Source of the DNA: an uncultured Pseudomonadota bacterium
GTDB taxonomy: Bacteria > Myxococcota_A > Polyangia > HGW-17
NCBI GenBank assembly: GCA_938004375.1
Contig: CALKWH010000399.1
Coordinates: 1 to 26,409, forward strand
DNA length: 26,409 bases
Reading direction: 5' to 3'
In this document: one piece after another, positions 7,576 to 15,301 of the stretch
Position numbering within the stretch: the stretch's first letter is position 1
Layout: every line of letters begins with the position of its first letter
The notes under the pieces: model-generated
Databases searched by the model: none
What the model saw: the letters and a program-made list of their open reading frames with translations, nothing else
What the model was told of the DNA's origin: nothing
Program-made: the position numbers and the translations under genes

Positions 7576-9423
7576 ATGTCTCTTCCTTTTCCCCGCTGGT
7601 CCGTCCTGCTCGCCCTGCTGCTTGCCCCCGTCTCCTGCCGCCCCTCCGGCAACGGTGCCGAGGACACCGACCCCAACGCCAAGCCGCTGATCACCAAGAC
7701 GCCGCCCGCCGAGGGCACCAAGAAGGCCGCCGATCCCGGCGACCGGAGCGCTCCCTCGGCTGGCCCCTGTCAGGATCTGGCCGACGCCTGGTACGAGTGC
7801 ATCTTCGAGGAGAACCCCGCCGAGCTCGCCCTCACCGGGTCCCCCGCGCTGGGCGCGCGCGAGCCGTTGGTGACCATCCAGCTCTTCTGGAGCGTGTTTT
7901 GCCCCGATTGCAGCCACCTGATCTCGACCTTGTTCCCCCGGTTCCTCCAGGACCACTCGGCCGACGTGCAGATCCAGCTAGCCGCCCTGCCCTCGTTCGC
8001 CCACCCGGTGGACCTCGAGGTCATGCAGACGGCCTACGAGCTGCGCGCCCAGAAGGGGGACGAGGCCTTCTGGAAGTTCCTGCAGGCCGTCCACCAGAAG
8101 CCCGAGCGCCTCTACATCCTCGAGCGCGCCCTCACCGGCGACTCCCGCACCGCGGCCATGAAGACCTTCGAGCAGCGCTGCAACGAGCCCCAACTCAAAC
8201 TGCTGGTCAACATCTTCCGCCTCTGCGAAAAGGGAAACCCCGACTGCAAGGGCTTCGAGACCTGCGTGCAGGAGCACTACGCCGCCCTGAACGAGGGCCG
8301 CACCGTGCCCACCGTGAAGGAGGAGTCCCCCACCTGCGCCGAGCTCACCGCCCGCCGTTTCGACTGCATCATGAAGGACTACGTGTTCGACATCCCCGTG
8401 GACGGCAGCCCCCAGCTCGGCTCCGCGGACGCGCCTGCCACCCTGGTCGTGTTCACGGACTTCGAGTGCCCCTACTGCGGCATGCTCGCCCAGAACCTGA
8501 CCCAGCTCCACAAGAAGTTCGGGGCGAAGCTGCGCGTGGTGTACAAGAGCTATGCGCTGGGCTACCACAAGGACGGCCAGCTCGCCGCCCGCCTGGGCGC
8601 GGCCATCTTCGCCAAGAAGGGCTCTGCCGAATTCTTCAAATTCCACGACACCGTCTTCGGGAACCAGGACAAGCTCTCCCGGGACTGGCTGGTCACCCTC
8701 GCGGCCAAGCACGGCCTGAAGGCCGAGGAGGCCGCCGCCGTCGTCGACTCCCGGGACCGGGTGGAGACCCTCGAGCAGGACCGCATGCTAGGAGACCTGC
8801 TGCGCGTGAACGGCACGCCCACGGCGTTCCTCAACGGCGTGCATATGAAGGTGGGCAAGATCGAACAACTCGAGGCGACCCTCCAGGCCGAGCTCGACCG
8901 CATCGAGAAGGCCTTCCCGAAGAACGACCGCAAGAACCTCTACGCTCGTATCGCCCAGACCGGGCGCACCAACCTGCAGGCCCTGGTGAAGGACTCCGGC
9001 GTGGACGAGAAGCGGCTGGCGGCCGCCCTCAAGGCGGGCACCCACCGCAAAGTGATCGATGAAGAACGCAGGCTGGGCGCCCTGGTCTGCACGGACATGC
9101 CCTGCCTGTTCCTCAACGGCCGGAAGATCGAGTCCGATCCGCGCCCGCTTCTGCCCCGCTACCTCGACGAGGCCCGCTTCGCGCTGGACGCCGGCGTGGC
9201 CCGCGGCAAGCTCTACACCCACCTGGCCAACCTGAAAAACCTGATCCAGACGCTGGTCGCCGACGCCGAACTCCACCAGACCGAGGTGTTCGACTTCACG
9301 GCCGCCTGCAACAAGCCCACCGGCGCCTGGACCGCGCTCATGCCGGCCTTCAAGGCGTGCGCCACCCCATCGAAGAACTGCGCGCAGTTCCGACGCTGTG
9401 TGCTCCAGAAGAACCCCAAGTAG
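7576..9423 (+). CDS. Tandem DsbA-like lipoprotein with split thioredoxin unit and duplicated Cys modules
   Basis: A 615-residue protein; the start is ATG 7576 with AGGTG upstream. The signal peptide ends PVSC (Cys21). Unit A: C65-x9-C75, then half a thioredoxin domain with C109-P-D-C112 that stops without a cis-Pro loop, then C202-x14-C217-x6-C224-x5-C230. Unit B: C254-x9-C264 with FDIPVDGSP, a full DsbA-like domain with C298-P-Y-C301 and cis-Pro P415 (NGTPTAFLNG). An extra half-domain follows, with a second cis-Pro-like loop C505-T-D-M-P509-C-LFLNG, and the protein ends in C578-x16-C595-x6-C602-x5-C608. The last half-domain resembles the piece missing from unit A. Either one thioredoxin fold is split by insertion of another, or a third copy has decayed. 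Probably periplasmic. Confidence 0.85.
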   Translation: MSLPFPRWSVLLALLLAPVSCRPSGNGAEDTDPNAKPLITKTPPAEGTKKAADPGDRSAPSAGPCQDLADAWYECIFEENPAELALTGSPALGAREPLVTIQLFWSVFCPDCSHLISTLFPRFLQDHSADVQIQLAALPSFAHPVDLEVMQTAYELRAQKGDEAFWKFLQAVHQKPERLYILERALTGDSRTAAMKTFEQRCNEPQLKLLVNIFRLCEKGNPDCKGFETCVQEHYAALNEGRTVPTVKEESPTCAELTARRFDCIMKDYVFDIPVDGSPQLGSADAPATLVVFTDFECPYCGMLAQNLTQLHKKFGAKLRVVYKSYALGYHKDGQLAARLGAAIFAKKGSAEFFKFHDTVFGNQDKLSRDWLVTLAAKHGLKAEEAAAVVDSRDRVETLEQDRMLGDLLRVNGTPTAFLNGVHMKVGKIEQLEATLQAELDRIEKAFPKNDRKNLYARIAQTGRTNLQALVKDSGVDEKRLAAALKAGTHRKVIDEERRLGALVCTDMPCLFLNGRKIESDPRPLLPRYLDEARFALDAGVARGKLYTHLANLKNLIQTLVADAELHQTEVFDFTAACNKPTGAWTALMPAFKACATPSKNCAQFRRCVLQKNPK

Positions 9424-9442
9424 CCCCGGGAGTCCGACCGCC

Positions 9443-10096
9443 ATGAGCTTCACCTTTCCCTGGCGCGGCTCCCCCAACGTGAAGGGCCGCATCCTGGCCT
9501 ACCTCGAGCAGGCCGATCTCTGCCTCGCCCGCTTCCGCGACGCCTTCACCCGGTACCTCGCCGAGGGGCCGGGCGACGCCTTCGACGGGCTGCGCGCCGA
9601 GAGCCACCGCGCCGAGAGCGCGGCCGACGACCTGCGCCGCGAGATCGAGCAGACCCTCTACGAGCGCGAGCTCCTGCCCGAGAGCCGGGGCGACCTGCTG
9701 TCCCTGCTCGAGAGCGTCGATCACATCCCCGGGGCCGCCCAGGGCGTGCTCAACATCCTCTTCCTCGAGCGCCCCGCGCTGCCCGGCTTCCTCGTATCCC
9801 ACCTCTCCCAATTGGTGGAGCTCAACCTCGAGGCCTACACCGCCATCAACGAGGCAGTGCGCGCGCTCATGGAGGATCCCGCCCGCACCCGGGCGCTGCG
9901 CAACCGGGTCGACGAGCTCGAGAGCCGCTCGGATCGTCTCCAACAGTTGGCGATCCGGGAACTGTACACCTCGGAGCTCGAGCTCGCCCGCAAGCTCCAG
10001 ATGAAGGACGTCATCCGCACCATCGGCGCCATCTCTGACCGCTGCGAGCACACGGCGGATCTGCTCAACATCATCGCCATCAAGCGCCGGATCTGA
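9443..10096 (+). CDS. DUF47 / PhoU-like phosphate-transport regulator
   Basis: A 217-residue, all-helical cytoplasmic protein. The start is the ATG giving MSFTFPWRG; an upstream in-frame ATG (9398) lies inside the previous gene. The helical pattern with paired acidic motifs (ESHRAESAADDLRREIEQTL and DELESRSDRLQQLAIRELY) and the ending RCEHTADLL match the DUF47 (TIGR00153) family, which is PhoU-like. In many bacteria it is encoded directly before a PiT transporter, as here (7-nt gap), and is thought to regulate it. It is 19 nt after the tandem DsbA gene, so it is probably in the same transcript. Confidence 0.9.
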   Translation: MSFTFPWRGSPNVKGRILAYLEQADLCLARFRDAFTRYLAEGPGDAFDGLRAESHRAESAADDLRREIEQTLYERELLPESRGDLLSLLESVDHIPGAAQGVLNILFLERPALPGFLVSHLSQLVELNLEAYTAINEAVRALMEDPARTRALRNRVDELESRSDRLQQLAIRELYTSELELARKLQMKDVIRTIGAISDRCEHTADLLNIIAIKRRI

Positions 10097-10103
10097 ACGC
10101 GGC

Positions 10104-11033
10104 ATGTGGCGTCTTTTCTCCGCGTTCTTTCTGGGCTGGTCCCTGGGTGCCAACGACGCCTCCAACGTCTTCGGCACCGCCGTGTCCTCACGCATGGTGC
10201 GCTTCTGGACCGCCGCCCTCCTGTGCGCGGGGTTCGCCGTGCTCGGCGCCGTGCTCCAGGGAGAGGAGGGTCTCGCCACCTACGCGGAGTTGTCCTCCTA
10301 CGGCGTCTCGGTGGCCTTCGTAGTGGCCATGACCTCGGCGCTCACGGTCACGCTCATGACGCTTTTCAAGCTGCCGGTGTCCACCTCCCAGGCGGTCGTG
10401 GGCGCCATGATCGCCGCCGGGCTCTTCGCCGACGGCGTGCAATGGGGAAGCCTGGGCAAGGTCGTGGCCTGCTGGGTGGGCACGCCCCTGGGCGCGCTGG
10501 TCGCTGCGATGGTCCTCTACCGGCTCCTGGGCGCGCTCCTCAACCGCCTGGACCTGGACCTGTTCGCCTACGACGCCTTTTTGCGCCGGGGCCTGATCCT
10601 CGCCGGCTGCTGGGGGGCCTACGCCCTGGGCGCCAACAACGTTGCCAACGTCACCGGCCCCTTCGTGGCGTCAGGCCTGATCAGCCCGATCATGGGCGTC
10701 TGGCTGGGCGGGCTGGCCATCGCCGCCGGGGTGCTCACATACTCCTATCCGGTGATGATGACGGTGGGAAAGGGCATCGTCTCCCTCAACGCCTTCTCCG
10801 CACTGGTGGTGGTCACCGCCGAGGCCGTCACCGTCCACGTCTACGCGGCCGTGGGCGTCCCCGTGTCCACCTCCCAGGCCGTGGTGGGCGCCGTGCTGGG
10901 CATCGGCCTTCTGCGCGACGCCCGCACCATCAACACCCGCACGCTCGGGAACGTCGCCCTGGGCTGGCTGTTCACCCCCGCGATCGCCTTCGCCTTCACC
11001 TGGGCCTGGCTGTGGATCGAACGCGCAGTGTAA
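10104..11033 (+). CDS. pit: PiT-family inorganic phosphate transporter
   Basis: A 309-residue inner-membrane protein of about ten helices. The internal duplication of the PiT family (PF01384) is clear: the signature occurs as GANDASN (15-21) and GANNVAN (176-182), and PVSTSQAVVGA occurs in both halves. In the second signature Asn replaces the Asp. PiT carriers bring in phosphate, often as a metal-phosphate complex, using the proton gradient or sodium. The coding length is on the short side for bacterial PiT but both halves are complete. It is the last gene of the plus-strand cluster. No strong terminator follows; only a weak TCAGG/CCTGA hairpin lies before the convergent radical-SAM gene. Confidence 0.93.
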   Translation: MWRLFSAFFLGWSLGANDASNVFGTAVSSRMVRFWTAALLCAGFAVLGAVLQGEEGLATYAELSSYGVSVAFVVAMTSALTVTLMTLFKLPVSTSQAVVGAMIAAGLFADGVQWGSLGKVVACWVGTPLGALVAAMVLYRLLGALLNRLDLDLFAYDAFLRRGLILAGCWGAYALGANNVANVTGPFVASGLISPIMGVWLGGLAIAAGVLTYSYPVMMTVGKGIVSLNAFSALVVVTAEAVTVHVYAAVGVPVSTSQAVVGAVLGIGLLRDARTINTRTLGNVALGWLFTPAIAFAFTWAWLWIERAV

Positions 11034-11107
11034 CTGTTCTCTTTTGCCTACCGTCTCAGGTTTTCCTGACCGTGATCCGGTTGTTCATCAGCGCCCGAGG
11101 GGTTCCC

Positions 11108-12361
11108 TCACGCCCCCCGGCGGATGAGCCCGGCCTTCGCCTGGGCCAGGATGCGGCGGCCCTGGACGACGTGGTGGTCCCAGTAGCCGTCGGCGCGGCC
11201 CGTGGCCACGAGGGCCCGCAGGCGGGCGACCACGGACTGTTCGAGGACCTCAGGGGGCGCTGGCCATGCCGGCGTGCCCGGCAGCGGCAGGTAGACGTGC
11301 AGGTGCAGGCGGCCCCGCAGGAGGGATAGCACCCAGTCGGCCAGGTCCAAGGTGGCCAGGCGGTCGGCGGCGGTCTCCCCGGGGAATCCGAACAGCAGAT
11401 CGACGTGGGGACTGAGCCCGGCGTCGTGGATGCGGAGGACCGCGCGGGCGGCGTCCTCGACCGTGTGGCCGCGGCGCATGGCAGTTAGGACGGAGTCGGA
11501 GCCGGACTGCACGCCCACCACCACCGTGGGGTTGGCGGCGTGGCGCAAGAGCACCTCGAGGAGGGCCGGCGTCACGCGCTCGGGGCGCACCTCGGACGGG
11601 AACGAGCCCAGCATCAGGTACGAGGCGCCGGCCGCGACGCACGCGGCGCCGAGGTGGTCCAGGGCGGCGGCCACCTTCTCCGGGGGTCCTCCGCCATAGG
11701 AGAAGGCGTCGGTGGTCAGGCAGCGGATGCGGCGGTGCCCCCGGGTGACGGCGTGGACGACCCCGGCTGCCGCCACCTCGGGGCTGCGAAAGCGCATGCG
11801 CCGCCCGAAGAGGGCGGGCACCGCGCAGAAGGCGCAGGCGTGGGGGCAGCCACGGCTGAGCTCGAGGAAGGGGAACTCGGGGCAGTCGGCGTCGGCGTGG
11901 GGCTCGGCGTTCAGATCGAAGGGCACGTCGGGGACGAAGACTCCGGTCACGTCCGGCCCCCGGCGTCTGGGATCGACGGCCCAGCGGGCGATGAAGGCCG
12001 GCAGCGTCGCCTCGGCCTCGCCCACGAACACGGCGTCGAACCCCAGCGCCAGGCAGCCCTCGGGATCGGCGCCGGGGTGGGCTCCCCCGGCGATGAGCAG
12101 CGGGCGGCGGGGGAGCGCGCGCAGCGTCGCCAAGCTCATGGCCACGTCGTCGAGGTCGATGGTGGTGAACGAGAACCCGACGAGATCGGCGTCGTCCAGG
12201 TCCGGCGGCGGCGTGTCGGCGAGGAGCACCTCGAGCCCGCCGGGGAGCTCTCCGCGGGCCCCGGCCCGGCGTAGCGCGCGATGGACCACGGCCAGGCTGT
12301 TGCGGTTGCGCGGCCCGCGCAGGAGCACGATCCGGGCCGGACCGGTACGCTCAGAACGCAT
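11108..12361 (-). CDS. B12-binding / radical SAM protein
   Basis: A 417-residue protein. The N-terminal part (about 1-140) looks like a cobalamin-binding Rossmann domain, with DADLVGFSFTTIDLDD and LIAGGAHPGADPEGCLALGF. It is followed by a radical-SAM core with C172-x3-C176-x2-C179 (SRGCPHACAFCAVP), the ligand set for the SAM-binding 4Fe-4S cluster, then GVQSGSDSVL and LLFGFPGET. The layout resembles the MJ_1487-type B12/radical-SAM group, whose function is not established to my knowledge. Its ATG overlaps the nqrF stop by 11 bases, so it is translationally coupled to the Nqr operon. It could modify a component of the complex, but that is inference. Confidence 0.88.
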   Translation of the reverse strand: MRSERTGPARIVLLRGPRNRNSLAVVHRALRRAGARGELPGGLEVLLADTPPPDLDDADLVGFSFTTIDLDDVAMSLATLRALPRRPLLIAGGAHPGADPEGCLALGFDAVFVGEAEATLPAFIARWAVDPRRRGPDVTGVFVPDVPFDLNAEPHADADCPEFPFLELSRGCPHACAFCAVPALFGRRMRFRSPEVAAAGVVHAVTRGHRRIRCLTTDAFSYGGGPPEKVAAALDHLGAACVAAGASYLMLGSFPSEVRPERVTPALLEVLLRHAANPTVVVGVQSGSDSVLTAMRRGHTVEDAARAVLRIHDAGLSPHVDLLFGFPGETAADRLATLDLADWVLSLLRGRLHLHVYLPLPGTPAWPAPPEVLEQSVVARLRALVATGRADGYWDHHVVQGRRILAQAKAGLIRRGA

Positions 12362-13439
12362 CGGTGAACACGCGCTCGGGCTCCACGCCGCGTTCGTCGA
12401 GGATCGGGCGCAGGGCGTCGATCATGGGCGGCGGACCGCACAGAAAGACCTGCACCGGACCCTCGGGCTCCCAGGCGGCGTCCACGGCCTCGTGAACGAA
12501 CCCCCGGGCGCCGGACCAGGAGGAGCCCTCGGGCTCGTGGGACAGCGCATAGGTGGCGCTCCCGCGGGGCAGACGGGCGGCCAGCGCGTCGAGCCGGTCG
12601 GTCCAGAACAGGTCGTCTTGCGAGCGCGCACCGAAAAAGAAATGCACGGGCTTATCCGGGCAGCGTGTGGCGGCCTCGTGGAGGATCGCCCGAAGCGGGG
12701 TGAGCCCCACACCGCCGCCCACCAGCAGCAGGCCCACGGCGGGATCGGGCTCGAGGCGCCACTCGCCGTAGGGTCCGGTGAACGAAAGGACGTCGCCGGG
12801 CCGGCGGGCGTGGAGCCAGGGGGAACCGAGACCGCCGGGGACCAGCTTTACGGCCAGCTCGAGCGTCCCGCGAACGGCCGGATCCGAGGCGATGGAGTAG
12901 GCCCGAAAGACGCCGGCCGCCCCGTCGGGATCGGGGATGCGGAGCTGGACGTACTGACCGGCGTGGAAGGTGAAGTCCTCGGGCACGGCGAGCACCAGAT
13001 GGGTGATGCCGGGAGCGACGAGGATGTTGGAGACGACCCGCGCCTCGCGCTCCCGGGCGTCGAGGATCTCGTCGGGCACGCGAATCGCGAGGTCCGACTG
13101 CACCTTCACCTGGCAGGCCAGACGGAAACCCGCGGCGCGCTGCGCCGGTGTCAGGTGGTCCTCCTCGACGGGGGTGCACGGTTGCCGCGGCGCCTCCACG
13201 CGCACCCTGCACAGGCCGCAGGTGCCCCGCCCGCCGCACGAGGACGGAATGAACACACCCTGGGCGTAAAGGTGGTTCATGAGCGTGTCGCTCTCGTCGA
13301 GGACCACCTCGCGGGTGTCGTTGATGGTCAACTTGAACGGTCCCCGGGGACGCAGGAAGCGGCGGGCCAGCAGGATGCCGGCGACCAGCAGCTCCATCAG
13401 GAGCAGGAAGACCAGGAGGGAGGCAAGCAAGGTGGTCAT
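12351..13439 (-). CDS. nqrF: Na+-translocating NADH:quinone reductase subunit F
   Basis: A 362-residue NADH-oxidising subunit. It has one N-terminal membrane helix (about 4-25), then a plant-type 2Fe-2S ferredoxin domain with C68, C74, C77 and C109, then a ferredoxin-NADP-reductase-like part with the FAD motif RAYSIAS, the NADH loop GGGVGLTPL and CGPPPM. The C-terminus FTDAF resembles the aromatic end of NqrF. It passes electrons from NADH through FAD and 2Fe-2S into the membrane complex. NqrF distinguishes Nqr from Rnf, where RnfB/RnfC serve instead. It follows nqrE by 13 bases. At 362 residues it is shorter than the roughly 400 of Vibrio NqrF but all cofactor motifs are present. Confidence 0.95.
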   Translation of the reverse strand: MTTLLASLLVFLLLMELLVAGILLARRFLRPRGPFKLTINDTREVVLDESDTLMNHLYAQGVFIPSSCGGRGTCGLCRVRVEAPRQPCTPVEEDHLTPAQRAAGFRLACQVKVQSDLAIRVPDEILDAREREARVVSNILVAPGITHLVLAVPEDFTFHAGQYVQLRIPDPDGAAGVFRAYSIASDPAVRGTLELAVKLVPGGLGSPWLHARRPGDVLSFTGPYGEWRLEPDPAVGLLLVGGGVGLTPLRAILHEAATRCPDKPVHFFFGARSQDDLFWTDRLDALAARLPRGSATYALSHEPEGSSWSGARGFVHEAVDAAWEPEGPVQVFLCGPPPMIDALRPILDERGVEPERVFTDAF

Positions 13440-13452
13440 CGTCCGGGAGCCC

Positions 13453-14088
13453 CTATTGGATCCGCACCATGCCGGCGAAGGCCATGAAGGCCATGGCCAT
13501 GATGCCGGTGACGATGAGGGTGATGCCCACGCCCTCGAGGCCGCGGGGCACGGTGGAGAACCGCAGGCGTCGGCGCAGCCCGGCCATGAGCAGCACCGCC
13601 AGGAGCCAGCCCAGGCCCGAACCGAAGCCGTAGGCCACCGCCTGGAAAAACCCGTACCCGCGGATCACCATGAACAGGGCGACGCCGAGGATGGCGCAGT
13701 TCACCGTGATCAGCGGCAGGAACAGGCCCAGGGCCTGGTGCATGGCCGGCGAGAAGCGCTCGAGGACCATCTCGACCACCTGCACGAAGGCCGCGATGAC
13801 CGCGATGAAGACGATGAGCGCGAAGATCTCGAGTTGAATACGGTCCCCGAGTCCGCCGGGGAGGAAGGACAGGGCGCCCCGGGCGAGCACCCGGTGGTAG
13901 ATCACCCAGTTCAGCGCCGTGGTGAAGGTGGACACGAACGTGACCGCGAGGCCCATGCCCACGGCCGTGTCCAGCCGACGGGAAAGAGCGATGAAGGAGC
14001 ACATCCCGAGGTAGTTCGACAACAGGATGTTGTTGGTGAAGATGGCCGCGATCAGGATGGTGAGCGGGCTGATGTCGCCGGGGTTCAT
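13453..14088 (-). CDS. nqrE: Na+-translocating NADH:quinone reductase subunit E (RnfA-like)
   Basis: A 211-residue protein with six membrane helices. The start is ATG 14088 in an ATGA overlap with nqrD; the upstream in-frame ATG at 14118 lies within nqrD. Cysteines occur in NYLGMCSF and in TVNCAILG, the two half-helix positions that, with matching ones in NqrD, hold the intramembrane 2Fe-2S cluster in solved Nqr structures. NqrE and NqrD are inverted-topology relatives. Confidence 0.95.
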   Translation of the reverse strand: MNPGDISPLTILIAAIFTNNILLSNYLGMCSFIALSRRLDTAVGMGLAVTFVSTFTTALNWVIYHRVLARGALSFLPGGLGDRIQLEIFALIVFIAVIAAFVQVVEMVLERFSPAMHQALGLFLPLITVNCAILGVALFMVIRGYGFFQAVAYGFGSGLGWLLAVLLMAGLRRRLRFSTVPRGLEGVGITLIVTGIMAMAFMAFAGMVRIQ

Positions 14089-14678
14089 GGGCGCCTCCGG
14101 ACGGCATGGAGCCCCCACACCAGGAGGCCCATGAGGAAAAAGGCGCCCGGCGGGAGGAACAGGGCCTGGGCCGGCGCCGCGCCCTCGGGCAGCACCCGGA
14201 GGCCCAGGAGAGTGCCCGCCCCCAGGGACTCGCGGAAAATGGCCACCACCACGAGCACCCAGGAGTAGCCGAGTCCGCTTCCCACCCCGTCGAGCAGGCT
14301 CGGCAGCACCGGGTTTTTAAGGGCGAAGGCTTCGGCGCGGCCCAACAGGATACAGTTGGTCACGATCAGTCCCACGTAAGGCCCCAGTTGGCGGGACATG
14401 TCATACCAGAAGGCCTTGAGCATCACATCGAACAGGATCACGAAGGTGGCGATCACCAGCATCTCGACCACCAGGCGCACGGAGCGCTGGACGACCGGAC
14501 GCAACAGCGAGACGAAGACGCCGGTGGCCGCCGCGGTGCAGGTGACGGCGGCGCCCATGACCAGGGCGTTGGACACGCGGGTGGTCACGGCCAGGGCCGA
14601 GCAGATCCCGAGCACGTGGAAGAAGATGGGGTTCTCCTTCCAGATGGGGGTGACGAGGGTGGCGAGGTGCCGGTTCAT
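14085..14678 (-). CDS. nqrD: Na+-translocating NADH:quinone reductase subunit D (RnfE-like)
   Basis: A 197-residue membrane protein starting at ATG 14678 in an ATGA overlap with nqrC. Longer in-frame extensions run into nqrC and are not used. The conserved opening PIWKENPIFFHVLGICSALAV and the segment VTNCILLGRAEAFA carry the Cys pair that shares the intramembrane 2Fe-2S cluster with NqrE. It ends with a further ATGA overlap into nqrE. Confidence 0.95.
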   Translation of the reverse strand: MNRHLATLVTPIWKENPIFFHVLGICSALAVTTRVSNALVMGAAVTCTAAATGVFVSLLRPVVQRSVRLVVEMLVIATFVILFDVMLKAFWYDMSRQLGPYVGLIVTNCILLGRAEAFALKNPVLPSLLDGVGSGLGYSWVLVVVAIFRESLGAGTLLGLRVLPEGAAPAQALFLPPGAFFLMGLLVWGLHAVRRRP

Positions 14679-15301
14679 GGTCCCGCCCTCCGGTCCCCGA
14701 GGACCTCGTGGAGGGTCCTGCCCAGCATCGCGTCGAAGCCGCGGATGGTCTCGGTGGCCCCCGAGATGCCGTCGACCTCGAGGGGGCCCTTCGCCGTGCC
14801 GGCCTTGACCACGTGGAGCTCCAGCGGCCCGCACGTCTCGTCGTCCGAGACGAAGCGCAGGCCCTCGAAGCGACGCAGGAACCAGGCAGCCTCGATCTCG
14901 GCGCCCAGGCCGGGGGTCTCCTCGTGCCGGGAGATGCGCACGCCGAGGATGGTGTCCAGCTCGGGGTTGACGGCCATCACGCCGTGGATGGGTCCCCACA
15001 GCCCCCGGCCTTCCATGGGATACAGGACCGCGCCCACGGTCGACTCCCGCAGGTAGACCCAGCGGCGCACGCGGCCGGCGTCATCCTTCTCTTCGCGCAG
15101 GTTGTCGGCAACGAACCGCTCCATCTCGGCGTCGGAGAGGCCGGTGACCCCCACCAGCTCGACGAGGAGGCGCACCTGGGCGAGACGCACGTTGCGCGCG
15201 ACGCGGTCGGCGAGCCAGAGGTTGGCGCCCAGCAGCAGGGCACCGCAAGCCAGTACGACCGCGCCCACGATCACGGCGGCGGGCACGCGGGGCTCACGCA
15301 T
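14675..15301 (-). CDS. nqrC: Na+-translocating NADH:quinone reductase subunit C (RnfG-like, FMN-bearing)
   Basis: A 208-residue protein with one N-terminal membrane helix (about 8-30) and a periplasmic domain. The flavinylation motif DGISGAT ends at T183, the residue that takes covalent FMN from the transferase ApbE (not encoded here). HEETPGLGAEI is the other conserved NqrC/RnfG block. The length is nearer to RnfG (about 200) than to Vibrio NqrC (about 260). It overlaps nqrB by eight bases and nqrD by four. Confidence 0.93.
   Translation of the reverse strand: MREPRVPAAVIVGAVVLACGALLLGANLWLADRVARNVRLAQVRLLVELVGVTGLSDAEMERFVADNLREEKDDAGRVRRWVYLRESTVGAVLYPMEGRGLWGPIHGVMAVNPELDTILGVRISRHEETPGLGAEIEAAWFLRRFEGLRFVSDDETCGPLELHVVKAGTAKGPLEVDGISGATETIRGFDAMLGRTLHEVLGDRRAGP

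Noticed and set aside
11034..11107. Terminator between pit and the radical-SAM gene
   Set aside because: Only a 5-bp TCAGG/CCTGA hairpin without a T-run on the right side; too weak to call.
11712..13487. Long plus-strand frame opposite the radical-SAM gene and nqrF
   Set aside because: Low-complexity shadow; the opposite strand carries cofactor motifs of two known families.
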